Positions 10,125 through 19,375 of a stretch of DNA of 64,000 nt are shown piece after piece. The DNA lies in NCBI GenBank assembly GCA_021323945.1, contig JAJPKA010000020.1:806001-870000 (forward strand), read 5' to 3'. Within the stretch, counting starts at the first letter, position 1; the number at the start of each line of letters is the position of its first letter. The notes under the pieces are model-generated. The model made no database searches and was not told where the DNA came from. It saw only the letters and a list, made by a program, of their open reading frames with translations. This stretch comes from Pseudomonadota bacterium (GTDB taxonomy: Bacteria; Desulfobacterota; Binatia; Binatales; Binataceae). The translations under genes and the position numbers were made by a program.

Positions 10125-10355
10125 GCCGAAGACTCGACTCGCTGGACGTTCCCGAGCGCTGAAAAAGCCGCGGCGACCGGGGTAAGCCCGGGAGCAGGCG
10201 AGAGTTCCGGACACGGCAGCGGGCACATATGCCCAAGCGGTCGCGAAACAGGGTCGAGCAAGCAGGGGTCAACAGGGCGTATGAGCCACCCAGTCGAACC
10301 AGACAATGCCTTTATGAACGCTCTGCGAGGTAGCCTCACGGGATAATCGGTTAAA

Positions 10356-10760
10356 ATGGCGGAGAAAAGACTACGTATTCTGGTGGCCAAACCAGGTCTT
10401 GACGGTCATGATCGCGGCGCGAAGATCATCGCGCGAGCATTGCGCGATGGCGGTTTCGAAGTCATCTATACCGGTCTGCATCAAACGCCGGAGATGATCG
10501 CTGAGGCCGCGATTCAGGAGGACGTCGACGCTGTCGGTCTGAGCATTCTCTCCGGTGCACATATGACCCTTTTCCCGGAGGTGATCCGCCTATTGAAGGA
10601 AAAGGGTGCCGATGACGTGACAATTTTTGGCGGTGGCATCATTCCGGATGAGGATGCTCGCAAGTTGGCCGAGATGGGGGTGAAAGCAATTTTTACCCCT
10701 GGTGCTTCAACCGAGGACATCGTGAAGTGGGTGCGCGAAAACGTCCATCCTCGGCAGTGA
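10356..10760 (+). CDS. Methylmalonyl-CoA mutase, B12-binding (beta) subunit
   Basis: A 134-residue stand-alone cobalamin-binding domain. The diagnostic DxHxxG motif is DGHDRG at about residues 18-23, whose His becomes the lower cobalt ligand. It is followed by LSILSGAH (the SxL region, about 64-71) and [10 protein letters not shown] (the GG region, about 93-102), completing the Rossmann-like B12 fold. It completes the catalytic subunit encoded just upstream. Split mutases of this design occur in archaea and various bacteria. The 231-base gap after the alpha subunit is longer than expected for a pure operon and holds no recognised cobalamin riboswitch. It is followed 13 bases later by an acyl-CoA dehydrogenase. 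Confidence 0.93.
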   Translation: MAEKRLRILVAKPGLDGHDRGAKIIARALRDGGFEVIYTGLHQTPEMIAEAAIQEDVDAVGLSILSGAHMTLFPEVIRLLKEKGADDVTIFGGGIIPDEDARKLAEMGVKAIFTPGASTEDIVKWVRENVHPRQ

Positions 10761-10773
10761 CCGGGTTTCCACG

Positions 10774-11931
10774 ATGGACTTCGAGCTGACTGAAGAGCAA
10801 CGGCAAATCCGGACCACGGTCGCCGACTTCGCCGAACGTGAGATCAAGCCAAATGCCGGGCGGTGGAATCGTGAGGCGATCTTTCCCCGCGAAATAGTCG
10901 AGAAAATCGGTCAACTGGGTTTCCTCGGTGTTGCCTTTCCCGAGCAGTATGGCGGCGGCGGTGCTGACACCTTGTCGCAGGTAATCGTGGTCGAGGGCTT
11001 GGCGCGCTATGATGCCGGAATCGCCCTCTCGTGCGCAGCTCACATGTCGCTGTGCGCAGGACACATTGTCATGTTTGCCAGCGAACAACAGCGAGTCAGC
11101 TTGCTCCCGGACCTGCTCGCTGGGCGGAAGCTCGGCGCCTGGTGTCTGACTGAACCTGATTCCGGTTCCGACGCGGCCGCCATGCGCACGCGTGCTATAC
11201 GTGACGGAGATAGCTTTACGATCGACGGCTCCAAAATGTTTATCACCAACGGCAGCGTTGCCGATGTCTACGTGGTTATGGCCGTGACCGAGCCGGCTGC
11301 CGGTCGCTCCGGTATCTCAGCTTTTCTTGTCGAACGTGGAACCAAGGGTCTGAGCAACGGGCCAAAGATCGAGAAGTTGGGACTTCATTCATCGGACACC
11401 GCTGAGGTCATTTTTGACCATCTAAAGGTCCCCGCCACGAATCTGATTGGCGAAGCGGGCGCCGGTTACCGTCAGACCTTGCAAGTGCTCGAAGGTGGCC
11501 GTATCGGAATCGCCGGCTGGGCCATCGGAATGGCGCGCGGCGCGATGGAAGATGCGGCCGACTACGCCAGACAGCGCCATCAGTTCGGCCGTCCGATCGC
11601 GGATTTTCAGGCGATTCAGTGGATGCTCGCCGACATGGCGACGCGAATTGAAGCCTCGTGGATGTTGACATGCCGGGCCGCCGCGTTGAAGGATCGGGGT
11701 CTCCGATACGGGCGGGCTGCGGCGATGGCAAAATTATACGCCTCCGAAACGGCGATGTGGGCAACGACCAAAGCTGTGCAGATTCACGGCGGCTATGGGT
11801 ATGTCACCGAATTCCCGGTGGAGCGCTATATGCGTGATGCCAAGCTGTCGGAAATAGGTGAAGGCACAAGCGAAGTACAGCGAATGATTATCGCCAAGTC
11901 GCTGTTGCGCGATGGCTATCTGACCGAATAG
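10774..11931 (+). CDS. Acyl-CoA dehydrogenase (second copy)
   Basis: A 385-residue acyl-CoA dehydrogenase related to but distinct from the copy at 7337. Landmarks are LTEEQRQIRT at the start, CLTEPDSGSDAAAMR (about 126-140), FITNGSVADVYV, FQAIQWMLADMA (about 282), IHGGYGYV and IGEGTSEVQRM near 365, the latter holding the catalytic glutamate position. It uses FAD and would deliver electrons to electron-transfer flavoprotein. It starts 13 bases after the B12 subunit and ends 2 bases before a methyltransferase, so it is part of the same operon. Together with the hydratase and mutase it suggests breakdown of a branched or odd-chain acid through propionyl/methylmalonyl-CoA; this is inference. Confidence 0.92.
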   Translation: MDFELTEEQRQIRTTVADFAEREIKPNAGRWNREAIFPREIVEKIGQLGFLGVAFPEQYGGGGADTLSQVIVVEGLARYDAGIALSCAAHMSLCAGHIVMFASEQQRVSLLPDLLAGRKLGAWCLTEPDSGSDAAAMRTRAIRDGDSFTIDGSKMFITNGSVADVYVVMAVTEPAAGRSGISAFLVERGTKGLSNGPKIEKLGLHSSDTAEVIFDHLKVPATNLIGEAGAGYRQTLQVLEGGRIGIAGWAIGMARGAMEDAADYARQRHQFGRPIADFQAIQWMLADMATRIEASWMLTCRAAALKDRGLRYGRAAAMAKLYASETAMWATTKAVQIHGGYGYVTEFPVERYMRDAKLSEIGEGTSEVQRMIIAKSLLRDGYLTE

Positions 11932-11933
11932 CC

Positions 11934-12689
11934 ATGGTCGAAGGGCCTCGCAGCGCAGCGGGCGTCTCCAACGAAGCCGCGGCCGATGATTTTTTGGCCA
12001 GTGCGGAGCTCTATGATGCGATCTATCATTTCAAGAACTACCAGCGCGAAACCGAGCAGCTGCGCCAGCTGATCGAACGCATGGTACCTGGTGCGCGGAC
12101 CTTGCTTGACGTAGCCTGCGGCACCGGCGAACACGCCAGGTTCCTGCGACACTACTTCGCAGTTGATGGCGTCGACCTTAACAACCGATACCTGGAAGCG
12201 GCTCGCAAAAAGAATCCGGCGGGAAGATATTTCTGTGCCGACATGCGGGATTTCGACTTAGGGACACGCTACGACGTCGTCACTTGTTTGTTCAGTGCCA
12301 TCGGATATGTAAAAACCATCGAATCTGCCGAACAGGCGATCGCCTGCATGGCGCGCCATGTGCGGCCGGGTGGAATTCTCATCGTCGAACCCTGGATATC
12401 ACCGACGCAGTGGAAACCGGGAACCCTTTCAATCAACATCGGCGAGCCTAAGGGCGGTCTGGTCTGCCGAATGGCCTTCAGCCAGCGAGGCGACGATCGA
12501 TCAATTATTGCGCTGCACTATCTCTATGGCACGCCACAAGGGATTCGTCACTACACTGAGCAGCTGGAACTGGGATTGTTCAGCGAGGAGCAGATGATCG
12601 GTGCTTTCCGAAACGCAGGGATGAAAGTGATGTTTGAGTCCCCTGGGTTGATCGGGCGGGGACTGTATATCGGCCAGTTTGCCTCATAG
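11934..12689 (+). CDS. SAM-dependent class I methyltransferase (DesVI/TylM1-like)
   Basis: A cytoplasmic methyltransferase of 251 residues. Motif I is LLDVACGTGEHARF (about 56-69), followed by the acidic GVDLNNRYL at the end of strand 2, ADMRDFDLG (motif II region) and DVVTCLFSAIGYV. The N-terminal YDAIYHFKNY and overall pattern recall the N,N-dimethyltransferases acting on dTDP-amino sugars (DesVI, TylM1), but no sugar genes are nearby, so the substrate is open. It begins 2 bases after the acyl-CoA dehydrogenase stop, which indicates cotranscription with the mutase block. Its role there is unknown. It converges on the M16 peptidase pair with a 22-base gap. Confidence 0.85.
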   Translation: MVEGPRSAAGVSNEAAADDFLASAELYDAIYHFKNYQRETEQLRQLIERMVPGARTLLDVACGTGEHARFLRHYFAVDGVDLNNRYLEAARKKNPAGRYFCADMRDFDLGTRYDVVTCLFSAIGYVKTIESAEQAIACMARHVRPGGILIVEPWISPTQWKPGTLSINIGEPKGGLVCRMAFSQRGDDRSIIALHYLYGTPQGIRHYTEQLELGLFSEEQMIGAFRNAGMKVMFESPGLIGRGLYIGQFAS

Positions 12690-12711
12690 ACTGGAACAGT
12701 CAGTTCTGCAC

Positions 12712-14082
12712 CTATCGTCGTGTAGCCGAGGCGACCAATTCGGCCGGGTTAATTCTAGCCGCCGACTGGTTTGCCACGGCAACGAGGTCGAGCGCGTCAG
12801 GGTGTAAATACTTTTGAGCAACGTGTTTGACATCTTCCTTGGTTACGGTGCCGATCAGCTTGGGGTACCGTTCCGCGTAATCCAACCCAAGATTGTACAG
12901 CTCAATTTGCAGCATAAAACTCACGATCTGGCTCTGGCGATCGAGTCGTAGCGGGAAGCTACCAATCAGAAATTTTTTGGCGGAGTCGAGTTCCGCGTCG
13001 GAGACCGGCTGCTCTCGTATTTGGCGAAGTTGCTCAATAATCAACTTGAGTGCCTGCTGTGCACTCTGATTTTTGGTCTGAAGGACGATAGCAAATGCGC
13101 CCGGGAATTTTCCGGCAGAAAAGGTACTATCGATTGAGTAAGCCAACCCGCCTTTGCTTCTAACCACTTTCATCAGTCGCGACGAAAAACCGCCGCCGCC
13201 CAGAATGTAGTTCATGACCTGGACTCGGTAGAAGTTGGGATCCGAGCGAGCAATTCCTGCTGAGCCTAGGATTAGATTGGCCTGGGCGACATTGCGATCA
13301 ATCAATTTGGCATGGATACCCGTGCCAATATGTGGCGAGACTGGTTCAGGTTGTGCCGGTACCGCGCCGGGCAGATCGGCCAGCTCCTGTTCGATCTCCG
13401 CCTTAATCGACTTGAAATCAACGTCGCCTGCCACTGCAATGACCGCGCTTCCCATCCGATAATAGCGGCGGTAGAAATCGCGCACGTCGTCAGGCGTCAG
13501 CTTGCTGACACTTGCGGCGAAGCCTTCGGTCGGGTGACCGTATGGCCCATGGTCAAACAGCTGCTCTTCGAAAGCTACCGTAGCAGCGTATCCCGGCTCT
13601 TGTTCACTGGTCTCAATCGCAGCCACCTGCTCGCCGCGCTTGCGAAGAATATCGCTGTCGCGCAACCCAGGATTTTCCAGTGCTTGTGACAGGAGGTGAA
13701 AGGTTTCGGCTTCATACTTTTTGAGCGACGTCATGCTCGCGTATGCGTAATCGCGGTCAGCGCCGATACTTATCGAACTGCCCATGAAGTCAATCTTCCG
13801 ATTGAAATCGGCGGCGCTGAGTTGCTTCGTACCCTGCTCGAGCGATGCTGCAGTGAGCTGGGCTAGTCCTTCTTTGCCGACGGGATCGCGACGCGAGCCG
13901 CTGTCGAAGGCGATTGCGATCGAAACCATCGGCAATTGATGTTGCTCTGAAACCAGTAACACCGCCCCATTTCCAAGCCGAACCCGCTTGATTTCAATCG
14001 CCTGCGCCACCCTGCCGCTCAACGTCAGCAAAGCGACTGCCGCGAGCACGCTGGCCAGCAGCTGAAGTCTTCGTGAGCTCAT
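12712..14082 (-). CDS. M16 family peptidase, non-catalytic partner subunit
   Basis: A 456-residue secreted protein with a Sec signal peptide of about 28 residues (LLASVLAAVALLTLS, cleavage after AQA). It has the M16 fold but no HxxEH zinc motif: the corresponding region reads GKEGLAQLTAASLEQG. It keeps the C-terminal-domain substrate-binding pair in SRLMKVVRSKGGLAYS. It is therefore the inactive partner of the adjacent zinc subunit, as in mitochondrial processing peptidase-like heterodimers. The start is ATG at 14082, because it overlaps the upstream stop as ATGA and is followed directly by a good signal peptide; a longer TTG start at 14109 would lengthen the overlap. Confidence 0.9.
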   Translation of the reverse strand: MSSRRLQLLASVLAAVALLTLSGRVAQAIEIKRVRLGNGAVLLVSEQHQLPMVSIAIAFDSGSRRDPVGKEGLAQLTAASLEQGTKQLSAADFNRKIDFMGSSISIGADRDYAYASMTSLKKYEAETFHLLSQALENPGLRDSDILRKRGEQVAAIETSEQEPGYAATVAFEEQLFDHGPYGHPTEGFAASVSKLTPDDVRDFYRRYYRMGSAVIAVAGDVDFKSIKAEIEQELADLPGAVPAQPEPVSPHIGTGIHAKLIDRNVAQANLILGSAGIARSDPNFYRVQVMNYILGGGGFSSRLMKVVRSKGGLAYSIDSTFSAGKFPGAFAIVLQTKNQSAQQALKLIIEQLRQIREQPVSDAELDSAKKFLIGSFPLRLDRQSQIVSFMLQIELYNLGLDYAERYPKLIGTVTKEDVKHVAQKYLHPDALDLVAVANQSAARINPAELVASATRR

Positions 14083-15557
14083 CTGGACGCTTGAGCCAGA
14101 TGAGACCAAAGCGGTTCCCCGTGAGGCCTCAGATAGGACTCTTCCTCAGTCCCAAAAGGGCTGGGAATTGCGTGATGAACGCTGCCGATCGCACCACCAG
14201 CGGCTTCGTGCGGCAGTAGACCGGTTGGAACTAAAACGCCTAGCGTACGATTGGGTTTGACCAGGTATTGCTTAACCACCCGTCGAACATCGGAAGCGGT
14301 GACCATATCAATCCTGTTTAAATACTGGTCAACCAGGTGATAATCACCGAGCATCTGATAGACGCCCAGTAACTGTGCTTCGCGGAAGATCGAGTCCTGG
14401 CCGAATACATACCCAGCTTCCTCCTGATTCTTGGCCTTTTGCAGTTCTGCAGGGGGTATCGATTGATTGGCGATAATCCTGAGCTGGCGATCGACCTCTG
14501 CGATTACATCGTCGGCTTTGACTCCCGGCCGTAGCTGCGCCGCGATCCACAACAAGCTGGGGTCGAACGAAGTCATGTCGTATTCGACGTCAACGTCCAC
14601 GACCATCTGCTTGTCCACCACCAGATCCTTATACAAACGGGAGCTTTTTCCATCACCCAGAATCTCGCCGGCGATTTCTAAGGCGTAAGCGTCACTGCCA
14701 CCGCGCAAATTAGGTACATGAAATGCCTCGGCAAAGGCTGGCAAATTGGCAGCGTGGTGCAGCATGACCGTGCGTTCTCCCAGCTGCTGTGGTTCGACCT
14801 CGGTTACCGGAGGCGGCTTGGGTCCGTTGGCGATAGCACCAAACAATTCCTCGATCTGTTTCATAACCTTTGCGCCATCGAAATCACCAACCGCGACCAC
14901 CAGCGCGTTTTGCGGCGAGTAGTAGATCGCGTGATAATTGAGGGCATCCTCCAGTGTCAGGCTCTGGATATCGTGCATCCATCCAATCACCGGCCAATGA
15001 TATGGATGGGCGACGAAGGCAGCGGCCTGCACCTGCTCGGCGAGCGCTTCCTGTGGACTGTCTTCGGTGCGCAAGCGGCGTTCTTCCATTACCACGGCTT
15101 TTTCGGAATTGAAGCCCTTGGGCGCAAAGTTGGCCATGCGATCCGCTTCCAACGAGAGCGGAACGTCGAAATGACTGCGGTTTATAATTTCGAAATAATC
15201 GGTGTAATCCGCTGAGGTAAAAGCGTTATCCTCCCCGCCGTTCTCGGCAATGATGTTGGAAAATTCTTCAGGGCCGTACTTTTTTGTGCCTCTGAACATC
15301 AGATGTTCGCAAAGGTGGGAGATGCCGGTTTGCCCGAAGCGTTCGTTGCGCGATCCGACACGGTAAAAGACGTTCAAGGTTGCGACCGGTGCCTTGTGGT
15401 TTTCCAGGACTAATGCCTGGAGGCCGTTGGCTAATCTTTTATATCTAACCCCGTCGGAAATCCTGGCCGCACAAGGTTGACTCCAGGAGACCACGCACGC
15501 CAGAGCGACTAGAGCCCTGAATAATTGGCGGGCAGAGAGCACGGTTCTACGCTTCAT
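14079..15557 (-). CDS. M16 family zinc metallopeptidase, catalytic subunit
   Basis: A 492-residue pitrilysin/insulinase-family peptidase exported by a signal peptide (LVALACVVSW, cleavage near AAR). The inverted zinc motif HxxEH appears as HLCEHLMF near residue 80, with the third ligand glutamate expected about 70-80 residues later in the EERRLRTEDSPQEAL region. The downstream half carries the second M16 repeat, with RLYKDLVVDKQ where the substrate-binding arginine is expected. It overlaps its inactive partner by four bases, so the two subunits are likely made in equal amounts and form a periplasmic heterodimer degrading peptides. No substrate can be named. The start is ATG at 15557. Confidence 0.93.
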   Translation of the reverse strand: MKRRTVLSARQLFRALVALACVVSWSQPCAARISDGVRYKRLANGLQALVLENHKAPVATLNVFYRVGSRNERFGQTGISHLCEHLMFRGTKKYGPEEFSNIIAENGGEDNAFTSADYTDYFEIINRSHFDVPLSLEADRMANFAPKGFNSEKAVVMEERRLRTEDSPQEALAEQVQAAAFVAHPYHWPVIGWMHDIQSLTLEDALNYHAIYYSPQNALVVAVGDFDGAKVMKQIEELFGAIANGPKPPPVTEVEPQQLGERTVMLHHAANLPAFAEAFHVPNLRGGSDAYALEIAGEILGDGKSSRLYKDLVVDKQMVVDVDVEYDMTSFDPSLLWIAAQLRPGVKADDVIAEVDRQLRIIANQSIPPAELQKAKNQEEAGYVFGQDSIFREAQLLGVYQMLGDYHLVDQYLNRIDMVTASDVRRVVKQYLVKPNRTLGVLVPTGLLPHEAAGGAIGSVHHAIPSPFGTEEESYLRPHGEPLWSHLAQASR

Positions 15558-15746
15558 GAGCCTCAGCCCATAAAAGACTTCAACGTTCAGAGCCAGTCAA
15601 GTTGCCTGACGTTGCTCGCTCCGCGATCCTGTCCGTTGTCCACGGTCTGAGAACGTAAGCCTGCCACGGCGCTCGAAGAGCATGGGCAACCCCGCTTTAT
15701 ACGGCAGAAATTGCAGACAGGCAGCTTCATTTGTAAAGATGGTGGC

Positions 15747-17828
15747 ATGACAGTTACATCAGCCAACGGGCAGGCTCTGTTCAACTTTAAGGGGATGCTG
15801 ACTAAGTTCATGCGGATGCTGTTTCCGCTTGAATTTCGCCTCGATTCGCTGCCCAATACCGGCCCAATTTTGCCTTTTCATTATCCGCTTGTTGCCGGCG
15901 AAATGATTTATCTGCCGGAGAGTGTGAGCCAGCTTGGTAGTGAGGCATTGGCGCACGACTACTACGTGCTAACCGCCGCACACCTGGCCGCGCGTCACGA
16001 ATTCGGCACTTTCGGCTTTCGCCTTGCCGATATCCCAGGATTCGAAAATCGGGGTGAAACCGGGGTCGAGGCTTTTGATGCCTACGTTGAGGCCTTTGAG
16101 GATCCGGCGCTGGCCGGAGCGCTCTTGCGCTTATGCGAAGCGGCAAGAATCGATGCCGAACTGGGACGCCGTTACCGTGGTTTGCAGAAGAGTCTAGCGC
16201 GGATGAACGCGATCCTCGTTCAAGACCTGAGGCGGGAAGCCCTCAGTACCGTTTTGGTCAAGGCGGCGTTAGCCACCGATAATGGTGAATCCGGGCCGGC
16301 GGACGGGTTCGGCCGGCGCGCCAAGGAGTTTTTCGAGCCCCTTCGGCAGCCTGGCGCCAATGTTACCCAAAGTGCGCGCACAGCCCGGATGATGTACGAA
16401 TGGATCCAGGCGTTAATCGCTGCCGCTCGTGCAGCTGGTTCTGACGCGCTGGGAGAACGCGCTGACCAAATGCGGAACGACCTGATCGCCAACGTTAATC
16501 GCCCTTCGAGCGATTCGGCCGAAGCGCTGGGCGACAGCGCCGACCAGGATGGCGTCGGTGAGACCGATCAGCTTGTTCAGATGGAAGTCTCTGGACGTCA
16601 TTCGAAGGGTAAAGGTGGTCGGCCACTTACCGCCGAAGAATTGCGCAAGCTGCTTGAGCAGGGAGCGCAAATCAAGCCGTCAGAATCGAGTGGTAACGCC
16701 GAAGGCGAAGGAATGTATCTCACCCAGCTCAGCAACAAGGAAGTGCAGGAGCTCGAGCAGTTGCGGGAACAACTCAGCGAAGTCAGCACGATTCCGAGTG
16801 CAGGAAGACTCGTGATTGGCCGCAGCCGATCGCAGGATTCCTACTACGCTTATGATGAATGGGACTACATCGCCGCGGATTATCGCCGCAACTGGTGCCG
16901 GCTGCGCGAAATCCAGCTCGAGGGCGACGGCGGAGACTTTTTCGAAAATACCCTTATACGGTATGCCGAGTTATTGCCCCAGGTTCGTCGCAATTTCCAG
17001 CGAATCAGGCCAGCGTCGTACCGTATGGTGCGAGGACTCGAAGACGGTGATGAGATTGATTTCGAACGAACAATTGAGTCCCGCGTGATGCGCCATATGG
17101 GCGAGGTGCCCGACGGCAGGCTCTATAAGGCGCGCAAAAAAGAAGCCCGCGACGTCGCTACTTTATTCCTGCTCGATATGTCGGCGTCAACCGACGAACC
17201 GATTCATCGCGAGCCGCCCCGTTTCGGCCATCAGGACGAGGATCAGGATGATTGGACGAAGACCTGGCAGCGTCGCCCACAGCAACCGCAGCGCCCACGG
17301 CGAATCATCGACGTCAATAAAGAAGCCCTGGTCATAATGGCACAGGCTCTGGAAGAAATTGGCGATGCTTACGCGATTATGGGCTTTTCGGGCCATGGTC
17401 GCGATAACGTTGAATTCTACATCATCAAAGAATTCGACAACGAATTGACCGATGAGGTTAAAGCGCGTGTCGGTGCGGTCGAACCCAAACGGTCAACTAG
17501 GATGGGTGCTGCGATTCGCCACGTACGCGAGAAATTCAAGGATGTGACCTCCCGCGCCAAACATGTGATGTTGCTCAGTGACGGATTTCCCCAGGACTTC
17601 GACTATGGCCATGATCGGCGCTCCAACGCCTACGGAATCCAGGACACTATGGTTGCGCTGAAAGAGCTGGAAATGGCTGGGGTGCTGCCTTTCTGCATCA
17701 CGGTTGACCGGACGGGCCATGACTATCTGCGCCAAATGTGCTCGGCATCGCGGTACCTGGTGATCGAAGACATTACCTCGTTGCCGCGCCAGCTGCCGAA
17801 GATATACGAGCAGGTTGTCCGCTGGTAG
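15747..17828 (+). CDS. VWA-domain protein of the NorD/CbbO type
   Basis: A 693-residue cytoplasmic protein with a C-terminal von Willebrand factor A domain. The metal-ion-dependent adhesion site is complete: DMSAST (about residue 480), the threonine of RSTRMGAAIRH (about 580) and LSDGFPQD (about 610). A long acidic N-terminal helical region precedes it. This layout matches NorD, which activates nitric oxide reductase, and CbbO, which activates RuBisCO, each with an AAA+ partner (NorQ/CbbQ). No such ATPase and no reductase or RuBisCO gene is in the window. The start is ATG at 15747 with GGTGG upstream; a TTG at 15711 would add 12 residues. Target protein unknown. Confidence 0.8.
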   Translation: MTVTSANGQALFNFKGMLTKFMRMLFPLEFRLDSLPNTGPILPFHYPLVAGEMIYLPESVSQLGSEALAHDYYVLTAAHLAARHEFGTFGFRLADIPGFENRGETGVEAFDAYVEAFEDPALAGALLRLCEAARIDAELGRRYRGLQKSLARMNAILVQDLRREALSTVLVKAALATDNGESGPADGFGRRAKEFFEPLRQPGANVTQSARTARMMYEWIQALIAAARAAGSDALGERADQMRNDLIANVNRPSSDSAEALGDSADQDGVGETDQLVQMEVSGRHSKGKGGRPLTAEELRKLLEQGAQIKPSESSGNAEGEGMYLTQLSNKEVQELEQLREQLSEVSTIPSAGRLVIGRSRSQDSYYAYDEWDYIAADYRRNWCRLREIQLEGDGGDFFENTLIRYAELLPQVRRNFQRIRPASYRMVRGLEDGDEIDFERTIESRVMRHMGEVPDGRLYKARKKEARDVATLFLLDMSASTDEPIHREPPRFGHQDEDQDDWTKTWQRRPQQPQRPRRIIDVNKEALVIMAQALEEIGDAYAIMGFSGHGRDNVEFYIIKEFDNELTDEVKARVGAVEPKRSTRMGAAIRHVREKFKDVTSRAKHVMLLSDGFPQDFDYGHDRRSNAYGIQDTMVALKELEMAGVLPFCITVDRTGHDYLRQMCSASRYLVIEDITSLPRQLPKIYEQVVRW

Positions 17829-17928
17829 GCGTCGCGCGGCATAACCGCTTGCGGACCTTACGAGGCGGATGAGTCGAGCACGATGTTTTTCTTCCGAACT
17901 TGGGAGCGGCAACGCTCCAGAGGTCTCT

Positions 17929-19290
17929 TCACTCGGCTCCGTTGGCCTGCTGTTTCAGTAGTTGATTGGCGTATGGCATGAGGGTCGCGAAGAGGTTTAC
18001 CCGTGAGTCAAGAGACTTGCCAATTCCACTGATAAGTCCCATCACCCGATTGACCAGGAGCACATCGGCAGGGACGTGGACTACAGGGTTCGCACGCAGT
18101 GCGCGCGGCAGCGCTTGTGCGAATTCGTTGATGAGTTCACGGTCAGCATAGGCGCGATTGCGTCTGACTGAATTTCCCAGGAATAGATCAGCCAGCAGAA
18201 GCATGGTTTCCGGCGATTTATCGCGGGTTCGGAAACCGAGGTCATGAAATGCAGCCACAATCGCCTCTTTGTTGTTGGTCAAAATCGCAAACGTCAGACG
18301 CACCATCGCATCGCGAAAGGCAGGCGGAAAATCCTTGGCCAATCCGCAGTCCAACAGCACCAGCCTCGGTCCGGGTTGCACCAGAATATTCCCCGGATGG
18401 GGGTCTGCATGGAAGAAGCCGTCGCGAAGGATCATCTCCGTATAGACTTCGATCAGCTTTTGGGCAACCGCGTGCTTGTCGATCCCTGCCCGACTCAGAG
18501 CCTCGACATCAGTAATTTTTACGCCTTCGACCAACTCCATCGTCAGCACACGACGCGTCGTGTAGCGATGATCCACCTGGGGAACGACTACATCATTACG
18601 CGCAGCGAAGTTGCGTCTGAGCGTTTCGCAATTGCGCGCTTCATTGAGGAAATCAAGCTCCATCGGGATATATTTGAGCAGTTCTCGTGCGATCAAGCGG
18701 AAATCCAGCTCGGGTTCAAGGCGCGCCAGCAGGCGCAGAGTGAACATCAGGTTGCGGAGATCGGCATGGATGATTCCATCGATGCCCGGATACTGAACTT
18801 TAACCGCGCATCTGCGCCCATCATGGGTGCGAGCTTGATGCACTTGGGCAAGCGAAGCGGACGCTAAAGGCCGTGGGTCGAACTCCGCAAAGATCTGCTC
18901 GAGCGGGCCCCCGAGCTCACGCTCAACCTGCTGCCGGATCACTGCAAAGGGCCGCGGTGGCACGCTGTCGTGCAGCGCCGATAGCGTTATGACCCATTCA
19001 TCCGGCAAAATGTCAGCGCGGGTGGCGATGAACTGACAAGCTTTTATCAACAGTCCCTCGAGTCGAGTCGAGGCGGCATACAGCGCTCGCGCCGAGCGTA
19101 GGTCCTGCCGCCGGTAGCGCTCTTCTTTGCGCGCCTGACCAAAGTAACGCGACCATAGCTGGATCGCTTTGTAGCGGCTGTAGATCCGACCGGCGAGCAC
19201 AAGGACACTGATGAAGCGATAAACTCGCGTGGTAAAACCCAGCGCGGTAGGTTGTTCAGCCAACGCCTCTGGAAAGTTAGAAGCAGACAA
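17929..19290 (-). CDS. ABC1/UbiB-family atypical kinase
   Basis: A 453-residue protein of the ADCK/UbiB family, ATPases linked to quinone biosynthesis and lipid handling. Seen are an N-terminal KxGQ-like element as LIKACQFIATR (about residue 80), the alanine-rich loop as LASASLAQVH (about 140), the lysine in CAVKVQYPG, the catalytic FHADPHPGN (about 295) and LLDCGLAKDF, where the usual DFG is DCG. The central glycine of KxGQ is Cys. The C-terminal hydrophobic stretch expected in true UbiB is weak. The only start is TTG at 19290, without a clear ribosome-binding site. It converges with the VWA gene and diverges from an MFS transporter. Confidence 0.85.
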   Translation of the reverse strand: MSASNFPEALAEQPTALGFTTRVYRFISVLVLAGRIYSRYKAIQLWSRYFGQARKEERYRRQDLRSARALYAASTRLEGLLIKACQFIATRADILPDEWVITLSALHDSVPPRPFAVIRQQVERELGGPLEQIFAEFDPRPLASASLAQVHQARTHDGRRCAVKVQYPGIDGIIHADLRNLMFTLRLLARLEPELDFRLIARELLKYIPMELDFLNEARNCETLRRNFAARNDVVVPQVDHRYTTRRVLTMELVEGVKITDVEALSRAGIDKHAVAQKLIEVYTEMILRDGFFHADPHPGNILVQPGPRLVLLDCGLAKDFPPAFRDAMVRLTFAILTNNKEAIVAAFHDLGFRTRDKSPETMLLLADLFLGNSVRRNRAYADRELINEFAQALPRALRANPVVHVPADVLLVNRVMGLISGIGKSLDSRVNLFATLMPYANQLLKQQANGAE

Positions 19291-19375
19291 GATTGAACTA
19301 AGCCAAGTCTAGAGCAGATCAGATTGGGGGAGAAGAGTTTCAGCCGCCGCGGATGCTCAGCGGACCGAGGATCCA

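Noticed and set aside
10125-10355. Cobalamin riboswitch upstream of the B12-binding subunit
   Set aside because: A short stretch resembling the B12 box was seen, but the other conserved elements and the pairing scheme are not present.
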